Assembly: GCF_000315545.1 (NCBI RefSeq)
Contig: NZ_JH992902.1
Location: forward strand, 1,384,470-1,448,469
Direction: 5' to 3'
Source: Selenomonas sp. F0473
GTDB lineage: Bacteria > Bacillota > Negativicutes > Selenomonadales > Selenomonadaceae
Length of the DNA stretch: 64,000 bases
The first letter of the stretch is position 1, and every line of letters begins with the position of its first letter. The position numbers were made by a program, and so were the translations under genes. Under the pieces are notes generated by a model. It was given only the letters and a program-made list of their open reading frames with translations, ran no database searches and was not told the origin of the DNA. Shown here piece after piece: positions 42,088-51,144 of the stretch.

Positions 42088-44382
42088 TTGCAGGAGCTGA
42101 AAGCACAGAAGATATGGGTGTGTTGGCGATACACCATGGTCAAAGGGTGCAGGACGAAAAAGCCGTTCTCGGCTTATGGAACGGCAACGGGAACGGATGC
42201 ACCGCATCGACATTCTTGGGTGACGTATGATGAGGCTCTGACGGCCTCCAAGGAGAAGCACTTTGACGGCATAGGATTCATTATTCCCGAAGGATATGTA
42301 TTCCTCGACATTGACCACAGAGGTTTGGATGATCCTCTGGTACAGACCATGCTCCAAAGGTTCGATACCTACGCCGAGCATTCTGTCAGTGGCGAGGGCA
42401 TACACTTCTACGGAAAATGCGACCGGGAGAAGATCCCCTCCTATATTGACGGCAAAGGTCAGCGAAAACTCGACAAGACATACTACACGAAGCATCCCAA
42501 AACCAAAATCGAACTGTATGTCGGTGGTATGACCAATCGCTTCGCCGTCTTTACGGGGAACGTCATAAGCGACAAGCCGCTCAAAGACTGTACGGCAGCC
42601 GTTCTTACCACGTTGGATAAGGATATGCGCCGCTCCAAGAAGCAGAAGTACAGTGCCAAGCGGGATGGGGACAGGAATATCTACAACACCATCTCCAAGC
42701 TACGGGAGCAGAAGAACGGCGAGAAGTTCGCCGCGCTCTTTGACCGTGGGGACATCACGGGCTACGGCTCTCCATCGGAGGCAGATGCCGCCCTCTGTTC
42801 CTTGATTGCCTTTCGTACCGGCGCGGATGCCGAGATGATCGATGCCATTTTCCGTCAATCCGCGCTCTATCGTGAGAAGTGGGAACGGGAGGATTATCGG
42901 GAGGCGACCATCGCGGTCGGGATTGAAGCCTGTCAAGGCGTGTTCCATCGCTCTAAGATGGAGCATCCCTATTTTATCCGCTTTCATGAGAAGACGGGCG
43001 CACCGTATGTGGAGCCTTCCATGCTTGCCAAGTATGTGCGGGAACATTTGGATTACATCCTCGTTCGGAACAGCGGGAAGCAGGGAATGATCAAGTACGT
43101 ATACGAGCGGGGCGCTTACCGCATCTATGCCGACGACATGATGAAGGGCGTCATCAAGAAATTCATCGCCGATTATGACGAGGAACTGGTGCGCATCAAG
43201 CCGATCAACGAGGCATTTCAGCTTCTAGCGACCGACCTCGACTATGTGCCGCAGGAAAAGCTCGACGCCGACGAGCGTCTTATCAACTTTCGGAACGGCT
43301 TGCTCTATGTGTCCGCTGCGGAAGCCGTGCTCCATCCGCACTCTCCCAAGGCGATGTCTACCATTCAAATTCCCTGCAACTGGACGGGGAAGGAAACGCC
43401 GACGCCTGTATTTGACCGCTATATGCATATACTGACGGGCGGTGATGCAGCCATTCGGCAGCTCCTCCTTGAATTTATGGGAGCGTGTATCTCCAATGTG
43501 AAGGGATGGCGCATGAAAAAAGCACTTTTCCTCGTGGGGGAGGGAGATACGGGAAAGTCACAGTTAAAGAGCCTCGTGGAGCGGCTGTTGGGCACAGGAA
43601 ACTACATCGGAATTGACCTCGCGGAGATTGAGGCGCGATTCGGAACGGGAACACTCTACGGCACACGTCTTGCGGGAAGTTCCGATATGAGCTTCCTTAC
43701 CGTTGCGGAATTGAAGACCTTCAAGAAAATCACAGGTGGGGACAGCCTTTTTGCCGAGTTCAAAGGACAGCAGGGATTTGAGTTCACTTACGGCGGTCTC
43801 CTCTGGTTCTGTATGAACCGTCTGCCGAAATTCGGCGGGGATGATGGGAAGTGGGTGTATAACCGCATCATGGCAGTGAACTGCCCCAATCCAATTCCAA
43901 AGGATGCGCAGGACAAGCTGCTTCTCGAGAAGATGTATGCCGAGCGGGAGGGCATTGTCTACAAGGCTGTGCTTGCCTTGCAGACGGTCATCGCCAACGG
44001 CTATCGGTTCTCCGAGCCGGAATCTATTCATGTGATTCGTGAGACTTACCGCAGAGAGAACAATACCGTTATTTGCTTCTTCGAGGAATGCATGGAGGAA
44101 CGAGAGGAGTCGAAATACACCGATGGCGCTACTACGGGGAGAATCTACAATGTGTACAAGGCTTGGTGTCAGGACAACAACCATGGCTTCTCCAAGACGG
44201 CGAAGGAGTTCCGTGACGAACTTGCGGCTCACGTGGGCAGCACCTTCAAGGACATCTCGCTCCACACGCGCACAGGCACATATTACAGGAAGTTCACGCT
44301 CACGCAGGAAGTGATGATGCACTACCGAAAAACCTTTGATTTCTATGCGGCAGGCGACTTTTTGGAGGACTTTCTCGCCTGA
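42088..44382 (+). CDS. D5-type phage/plasmid primase-helicase
   Basis: A 764-residue replication protein. The N-terminal primase-polymerase-like domain (about 1-200) has WVCWRYTMVKGCRTKKPFSA, GIGFIIPEGYVFLDIDHRGL (acidic metal site) and SGEGIHFYGK. The middle has a D5_N-like region (DERLINFRNGLLYVSAAEAVLHPHS). The SF3-type ATPase shows LFLVGEGDTGKSQLKSL (Walker A) and ARFGTGTLYGTRLAGSSDMS. The C-terminus is the usual primase-C region. It supports autonomous replication of the excised element. The TTG start at 42088 has AAAGGAGGTGAT upstream. Confidence 0.88.
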   Translation: MQELKAQKIWVCWRYTMVKGCRTKKPFSAYGTATGTDAPHRHSWVTYDEALTASKEKHFDGIGFIIPEGYVFLDIDHRGLDDPLVQTMLQRFDTYAEHSVSGEGIHFYGKCDREKIPSYIDGKGQRKLDKTYYTKHPKTKIELYVGGMTNRFAVFTGNVISDKPLKDCTAAVLTTLDKDMRRSKKQKYSAKRDGDRNIYNTISKLREQKNGEKFAALFDRGDITGYGSPSEADAALCSLIAFRTGADAEMIDAIFRQSALYREKWEREDYREATIAVGIEACQGVFHRSKMEHPYFIRFHEKTGAPYVEPSMLAKYVREHLDYILVRNSGKQGMIKYVYERGAYRIYADDMMKGVIKKFIADYDEELVRIKPINEAFQLLATDLDYVPQEKLDADERLINFRNGLLYVSAAEAVLHPHSPKAMSTIQIPCNWTGKETPTPVFDRYMHILTGGDAAIRQLLLEFMGACISNVKGWRMKKALFLVGEGDTGKSQLKSLVERLLGTGNYIGIDLAEIEARFGTGTLYGTRLAGSSDMSFLTVAELKTFKKITGGDSLFAEFKGQQGFEFTYGGLLWFCMNRLPKFGGDDGKWVYNRIMAVNCPNPIPKDAQDKLLLEKMYAEREGIVYKAVLALQTVIANGYRFSEPESIHVIRETYRRENNTVICFFEECMEEREESKYTDGATTGRIYNVYKAWCQDNNHGFSKTAKEFRDELAAHVGSTFKDISLHTRTGTYYRKFTLTQEVMMHYRKTFDFYAAGDFLEDFLA

Positions 44383-44803
44383 ACGTGACAGTTCTATGAC
44401 TGCCCGTGAATGCAGGAATTGCGCTGTTTTGCCTATGCTCCGTGATTCCTCTGTGACGGTCTGAAACCGTAGGAATCACACGAGGAAGCCAATCATCTCA
44501 AGGGATTAAGTCAACCTGTGAACGGTGTGACAGTTTTTCAAACTTCTTGGGGGGATTTGAAAAAGTTAGGAAGATATAGATATGAAGTATAAAGATATGA
44601 AAGATATGAAAAGAACGGGGGAGGTTCTGTCACGGATGTCATGAAAATCTGTAAAGCCCTGCGGGATAAGCCGTTGCGCGTGTTTTTCATTGTCACGCGG
44701 CAAGCACGGGAAGAATCACGCCATCACAACAAATCACCGACTGCTGTCATGCCGGAGAAAACCTGCATTTTCGCTAGTGAAAATCTTAAGGGAGGCTGTA
44801 TAT
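44383..44803 (+). other. 421-base intergenic region with direct repeats
   Basis: It contains several GTGACAG/GTGACGG copies (about 44387, 44453, 44527) and an A+T-rich cluster of AGATATGAA units (about 44572-44610). A 20-codon frame (44582-44644) with AGGAAG upstream may be a leader peptide. A small TTTTC/GAAAA hairpin precedes the next ribosome site. A replication origin or regulatory leader is possible; no other gene is supported. Confidence 0.4.
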
Positions 44804-45175
44804 ATGTCAAAACGAGACCGTATGCTTCGGGACTTGTGCAAGTCCTTGGGCAAGCATTACATCATCGTTACCATCGATCTTGAACGTGTCATTTACCGCG
44901 ATTTCGGCAACGGATTCCATGTGGAAATCAGCGGCGTGCATACGAGCAAGGAAAACAAGAGGGCAACGCTCTATCTGTGGCACGGAAACAGTGCGCCGGC
45001 TTGCCTCATTGTGAAGACCGTTTCCGATGTTCCTCGCGGAAGCATCGGGGATGTAGCAGAGGAACTTCTCCGCTATTCCGAGGAGCTGATTCGCTCCGGG
45101 AAGGGGGACAGAGACACGCTCTTTCAAATGCTTCATCCGGAAATGTGTGGCAGGAACGCCACAGCAAGATCATAA
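44804..45175 (+). CDS. hypothetical protein of the mobile element
   Basis: A 123-residue protein starting MSKRDRMLRDLCKSLGKHYI, with an alpha/beta-looking core (IIVTIDLERVIYRDFGNGFHVEISGVH) and a helical end. GGGAGG is eight bases before the ATG. The residues LYLWHGNSAPACLIVKTVSDVP suggest a compact domain. No family recognised. Confidence 0.6.
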   Translation: MSKRDRMLRDLCKSLGKHYIIVTIDLERVIYRDFGNGFHVEISGVHTSKENKRATLYLWHGNSAPACLIVKTVSDVPRGSIGDVAEELLRYSEELIRSGKGDRDTLFQMLHPEMCGRNATARS

Positions 45176-45252
45176 GTCGAATGTCAACGCGACAGATGAG
45201 AAGCGTCTGCCGCTGTATTGCTGCCTTGCTTGCAGCAGGAAGGAGGAACTGT

Positions 45253-45585
45253 ATGTTCCATCACGCTCAAAACTATCCCCTTATCCCTACCGTCAAGAAC
45301 GGCACGCGCCTTCATCCGCAGAACAATCTTTGCTCGGAGGAGCACACACGCAACATCTACGATCTCTATATGACGCGTGAATTGGTGCGCAACGAGTATA
45401 ACGAGGTGCGCGGCTTCTATCGTCTTCATGCCAAGAATCCCCACACACTGGATATGGCATTGGTTTATGACATTGAATGCCCCAAGTGCGGCAATCTCTT
45501 GAAGCAAGTGGGACATTGTCTGAACGATCATGAACTGGGGCTGTATGCCTGCCGGGTATGCGATAAGAAAAAGGGAGGATTTTGA
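45253..45585 (+). CDS. small zinc-ribbon hypothetical protein
   Basis: A 110-residue protein with a C-terminal four-Cys ribbon: CPKCGNLLKQVGHC ... YACRVCDKKKGGF. AGGAGG precedes the ATG at 45253. It ends two bases before the capsid gene and is probably co-translated with it. Whether it is a capsid partner or cargo cannot be told. Confidence 0.6.
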   Translation: MFHHAQNYPLIPTVKNGTRLHPQNNLCSEEHTRNIYDLYMTRELVRNEYNEVRGFYRLHAKNPHTLDMALVYDIECPKCGNLLKQVGHCLNDHELGLYACRVCDKKKGGF

Positions 45586-45587
45586 TT

Positions 45588-46517
45588 ATGTCTGCAAATT
45601 TCAATATCATCGGTACGTCCGACTACCGTAAAAACTTCTGGAACGCCATGCGCCAAGAGCCGTACAACTGCATGGTTCTCAATCATGCGGAGGGGAAACC
45701 TGTATCGGCGTATACGCTTCCCGCCGAAGACGCTTCCTCTATGGACGATTTCATCAAGCAGGAGAGCATTTCGCGGAACCTCTGCACCACGGTGAAGTTC
45801 TACGGTGGGGCAAGCCGCATCTTTGCCCATGACTGCGCCGATTTTGCTAACTGGGTACCGGAAGGAAGTGTCATCCCGCTCTATGACGGCTTGAATGACT
45901 TTACCAGATACCCGGTGGACTCCCATAAACTTGCCGTGTTCGTCAAATTGACCGAGGAATTCGTGCATGATGCCGCCTTCGATATGGAGGAGCATCTTAC
46001 CCGTCGCTTTGCCAAGAACTTTGCCAAAGCCGAGGACGATGCTTTTCTGAACGGTGACGGGGCAAATAAGCCCACAGGACTTCTCCATGCCGAAAAAGGA
46101 GCGGAAGTCGGTGCGACTGCCAAGAAGCTGTCCTTCGATGACCTTATCAAGCTGTATGCATCGGTGAAACCGGAGTACCGCAGCAAAGGCACATGGCTGA
46201 TGAATGATGATACGGCTCTTTTTCTTCGCACGATGAAGGATGATAGCGGAGCCTATCTCTGGAACAGCGATAAGGACACCATTCTCGGCAAGCCTGTGGT
46301 TATTGGTGAGGGGATGCCAAACGCCGAGAGCGGGAAATTTCCTGTGCTTTTCGGAGATTTCAGCTACTACTGGATGATTCATCGCTCTCCCGTTCGTGTG
46401 CGCTCCCTCAAGGAGAAATTTGCGCTTCACGGACAAGTCGGTTATCTCGCCATGGAATTCGTGGACGGCAGACTCATGCGCAGGGAGGCTGTCAAGGCAC
46501 TCAAGATAACTGCATAA
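45588..46517 (+). CDS. solitary HK97-fold phage major capsid protein
   Basis: A 309-residue protein of the HK97 gp5 family: FVKLTEEFVHDAAFDMEEHL (spine helix region), AEDDAFLNGDGANKPTGLLH, KGTWLMNDDTALFLRTMKDD-SGAYLW, ILGKPVVIGEGMPN and FGDFSYYWMIHRSPVRV. The usual N-terminal scaffold (delta) domain is absent, so the product begins where mature capsid subunits do. No portal, terminase, protease, head-tail or tail gene is present in the element. ATG at 45588 has GGGAGG upstream. Confidence 0.85.
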   Translation: MSANFNIIGTSDYRKNFWNAMRQEPYNCMVLNHAEGKPVSAYTLPAEDASSMDDFIKQESISRNLCTTVKFYGGASRIFAHDCADFANWVPEGSVIPLYDGLNDFTRYPVDSHKLAVFVKLTEEFVHDAAFDMEEHLTRRFAKNFAKAEDDAFLNGDGANKPTGLLHAEKGAEVGATAKKLSFDDLIKLYASVKPEYRSKGTWLMNDDTALFLRTMKDDSGAYLWNSDKDTILGKPVVIGEGMPNAESGKFPVLFGDFSYYWMIHRSPVRVRSLKEKFALHGQVGYLAMEFVDGRLMRREAVKALKITA

Positions 46518-46682
46518 AGGTGTTATGGGTACGGCGGAGTGATTTGCTCCGCTGTATCTGTTTTCGGCAGGGAGGAAGGATAGAGCTTTGATTTTTATGG
46601 GACAGCATTGTGCCGGATCGCCTCCCAATAGCCGCTATTTATCTCTATGACGGGTTAATCCCTCGTTTGAATTGTCGTTTTT

Positions 46683-46780
46683 GTGCGCGTGACCCAGCGC
46701 CGGTCACCACGCCAAAAGATTGTAGAGATTTGACCGCCCCCTGGGGGCGTCGTCAGAGGACGTAGCGAAACGTGACACCC
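46683..46780 (+). ncRNA. candidate structured RNA upstream of tnpW
   Basis: Three compact hairpins lie in about 90 bases: GTGACC/GGTCAC (46689-46707), CGCCCC/GGGGCG-type (46735-46749) and ACGT-AGCGAA-ACGT (46760-46773). Highly ordered, G+C-rich and non-coding, in an otherwise A+T-leaning element, directly before the TnpW-like gene. A cis-regulatory leader or small RNA of the element is proposed. Confidence 0.4.
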
Positions 46781-46816
46781 TTGATGCTATCACAAATAAG
46801 GAAGGGAGGGGAAGCA

Positions 46817-48726
<1,910 letters not shown>

Positions 48727-48922
48727 CCGGTTTTACGGACTGGCTGTGCCATATTTTTTTGCGAAAGCGGTATCCATAAGGGAAGTTATCTAACGTATAA
48801 TTTGTAAAACGATAGGTCTGCCAACAGGATATATTTTTATCATATGTTGCAGGAATATTTTGGAAAGAATAGAATACTAATATAATACTAATGATGAAAA
48901 CATAATCAAGAAGGAAGTTATT

Positions 48923-49423
48923 ATGAAAAAACATATCAGTACACTGTTTGTTTTCATTGGTTTTTGGCTCTTAACATCTACGACATACGCCGCTAATTGG
49001 GAAAAAATAGATTCGACACGTAAAGCAGATTGGTTTTTCGATACCGACAGTATCCGCTACGAATTAAAGCATGATGATCTAACAAATCAAGATGTGCCAG
49101 ACACTACAAAAATCACTTATTGGGAGAAAGCTGTTATTCCAGACAAGGTGTTAGAGGATGCGAAAAAGAATGCTTATAAAACACACAAAATATTAGCAAC
49201 AAAATACAGGCTGCGGATTATAACACTTTCTCTACCTCATAGGACATTCACCGTTCATGAGTCAATACAATATACGCCTTACTGGATCATTCTTTTTCAT
49301 GATACAAAAGAGTCATCAGAAAGAATAGTACCTGGAACCAGGGGAGAGAAAATATATAACGTGATTCGAGAATATGCCCGCACGCATTATGACCAACTCG
49401 TGAAGAATGCTTACGGGAATTAA
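48923..49423 (+). CDS. secreted hypothetical protein, related to the 17-kb protein
   Basis: A 166-residue protein with a signal peptide (about 1-24, ending STTYA-AN). The mature part reads WEKIDSTRKADWFFDTDSIR ... ITYWEKAVIP ... LSLPHRTFTVHESIQYT ... RIVPGTRGEKIYNVIREYAR. The last two blocks resemble LSPTRREIMFISELEVT and LVPGSIEDDLFDAIVAQM of the 16970-17725 product, so both belong to one small exported family. AAGGAAG precedes the ATG. Function unknown. Confidence 0.7.
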   Translation: MKKHISTLFVFIGFWLLTSTTYAANWEKIDSTRKADWFFDTDSIRYELKHDDLTNQDVPDTTKITYWEKAVIPDKVLEDAKKNAYKTHKILATKYRLRIITLSLPHRTFTVHESIQYTPYWIILFHDTKESSERIVPGTRGEKIYNVIREYARTHYDQLVKNAYGN

Positions 49424-49576
49424 ACTTTCGGGGCGGCTATCAAAATGAGTCCGTCTTTGTACGGTGATAGTTGCTTTGGTTGAGTTTGGTTCCCATGCAT
49501 CCATTAAAAGTTCTCAGCCTTGGTTTATTAGTAAACATCATACGGAAAAAGCCTACTAAAAGGAAAGGAATTCATC

Positions 49577-50047
49577 ATGGATTTGGGGCAAGCCGAGATC
49601 AATACGCTTTTAGCAATAGAAAAATATCTAACCGATCCTAAATCTGTTGGTATTCCGAAAGCAGGCAGGACAGAAAAGTTTTCTTTACGGTATCATCTAA
49701 AAGAATTAGATCATGATGATATGCATGTATCGGCATACAAAGGGAAGAAAGATCCGCGAAAGGCATCGTACCGACTGATATACGAGGGGAATATTATACT
49801 GATTCGTGTAGATCTCGGAGACCGCTCTCCCCACATCAACCCGGACGGTGAAATCATCCCGGCGATGACACCGCATATCCATATATTTAGAGAGGGATTT
49901 GAAGATCGCGTCGCGTATCCTTTACCATCAGAATTCAAAGACTCTAACGATTTAATACAATCCTTGAAAGACTTTTTGTCTTATGCTAAAGTCATGAATG
50001 TATCAGAGGTTGAAATAAGGGCGCAGGAGGTGTTGCCGTATGAGTAA
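49577..50047 (+). CDS. hypothetical protein, first of a coupled pair (DUF6978-like)
   Basis: A 156-residue cytoplasmic protein: YRLIYEGNIILIRVDLGDRSPHINPDGEIIPAMTPHIHIF at about 75-115 with several His residues is the most distinctive part, and it recalls DUF6978, from memory. It overlaps the next gene by 8 bases (ATGAGTAA). AAAGGAA precedes the ATG. Confidence 0.6.
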   Translation: MDLGQAEINTLLAIEKYLTDPKSVGIPKAGRTEKFSLRYHLKELDHDDMHVSAYKGKKDPRKASYRLIYEGNIILIRVDLGDRSPHINPDGEIIPAMTPHIHIFREGFEDRVAYPLPSEFKDSNDLIQSLKDFLSYAKVMNVSEVEIRAQEVLPYE

Positions 50048-50807
50048 CTCTGTACTGGCTGACAATTATTATAACTGGCTGAGAGAAAATACGCTCGAAG
50101 AGGAGCTGCCGAACGGCTGGGTTGTGATGGGCACGCCTTTTGTTGATCGGCACAATGACGGATTGACGATTTATATTAAAAGAGATATGGGGGACTTTGT
50201 GCTTTCCGACGATGGGTATATTATCTCAGATCTTACCAGTGATGGAATTTCATTGAATTCTCCCAAAAGGAAAAATATGATGGATAAAATCCTTCAAGGA
50301 TACGGCGTATCAAATAAATCCGGTGAACTCACGATACGCGCCTCTAAGGAGAATCTTCCGCAGAAAAAACACATGCTCATCCAGGCGATGCTTTCGTTGA
50401 ACGATATGTTTATGGTGAGCAGCAAAAATGTGAAGTCTGTCTTCCTCGAGGATGTTGCTCGTTTTTTTGATGAGAATAATATCGTAAATATACAGGATGT
50501 TAGTATTACTGGTGCGAGTGGATTTTCCTTTAAAATAGATTTTGTTATTCCTGCCATTAAGGCGAAGAGGAAACCTGAGCGTATGATTCGCGTATTTAAT
50601 GCGCCTAGAGAGGATCGAATAAAGAGCCTGCTTTTCGAGTGGGGTGATGTAAAAAAACAGCGCCGCCGTGATACAGAGTTGGTTACTATTCTAAATGATG
50701 AAAAACGCATAGATGATAAAATCGTCTACGCATTGAATCAATATGAGACACAGTTTATCCTGTGGTCAAAGCGAGGAGAGGCCGTTTCTGATCTTTCTGC
50801 CGCATAA
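50040..50807 (+). CDS. DUF1828/DUF1829 protein, second of a coupled pair
   Basis: A 255-residue protein. The first half (YIKRDMGDFVLSDDGYIISDLTSDGISL, about 45-75) is DUF1828-like, and the second half (about 125-245: FFDENNIVNIQDVSITGASGFSFKIDFVIPA ... ILNDEKRID) is DUF1829-like, with a nuclease-fold flavour. Such pairs occur in accessory regions and have been suspected of toxin-antitoxin or defence roles; unproven. CAGGAGG precedes the ATG, inside the upstream gene. Confidence 0.65.
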   Translation: MSNSVLADNYYNWLRENTLEEELPNGWVVMGTPFVDRHNDGLTIYIKRDMGDFVLSDDGYIISDLTSDGISLNSPKRKNMMDKILQGYGVSNKSGELTIRASKENLPQKKHMLIQAMLSLNDMFMVSSKNVKSVFLEDVARFFDENNIVNIQDVSITGASGFSFKIDFVIPAIKAKRKPERMIRVFNAPREDRIKSLLFEWGDVKKQRRRDTELVTILNDEKRIDDKIVYALNQYETQFILWSKRGEAVSDLSAA

Positions 50808-50881
50808 AGTAAAGCGGCAGACTCTGTAACAATAAAATATATGATATGCCCGGTGTCATTTTTCTGGAAGTAGCTTATTAT

Positions 50882-50927
50882 AAAAAGGCTCTAATGTACA
50901 ACATCAATTGTGCATTAGAACCTTTTT
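50882..50927. terminator. bidirectional terminator between the DUF1828 pair and copA
   Basis: AAAAGGcTCTAATG pairs with CATTAGAaCCTTTT around an inner CAA/TTG pair; A and T runs on the two sides. Confidence 0.8.
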
Positions 50928-50943
50928 GTATGCTTTGTATTTC

Positions 50944-51144
50944 TTAGCCGAGCTCATAGCCCGCGTCGTCGAGGATGGCGGCGAGCTCCGTGTTCGGGAT
51001 GTCGCGCGGGGTCTTAAAGGTCGCGGTGCCCGCTTCGAGGTTCACGCTGACATCCGAGACGCCCTCCATGCCGGAGAGCGCTTTCGTGACGTGCTTGACG
51101 CAGTTCGGGCAGGTCATGCCCTTGACGTTGATTGTTTTTTCCAT
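50944..51144 (-). CDS. copZ: possible free copper chaperone from an internal start in copA
   Basis: In the same frame as copA, ATG at 51144 follows GGAAAGGAAGG with five bases of spacing, better than chance for coding sequence. It would give a 66-residue CopZ-like chaperone (MEKTINVKGMTCPNCVKHVT ... ELAAILDDAGYELG). The free copy at 35045 has the same length, supporting the idea that CopZ was once a separate gene that became fused, or that both forms are made. Confidence 0.5.
   Translation of the reverse strand: MEKTINVKGMTCPNCVKHVTKALSGMEGVSDVSVNLEAGTATFKTPRDIPNTELAAILDDAGYELG

Noticed and set aside
44641-44883. 80-codon frame starting at the end of the small leader frame
   Set aside because: It runs into the better-supported gene at 44804 in another frame, has no ribosome site and no recognisable motif.
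45588-46517. A prophage containing the capsid gene
   Set aside because: No other structural, packaging or lysis genes lie within 10 kb on either side.
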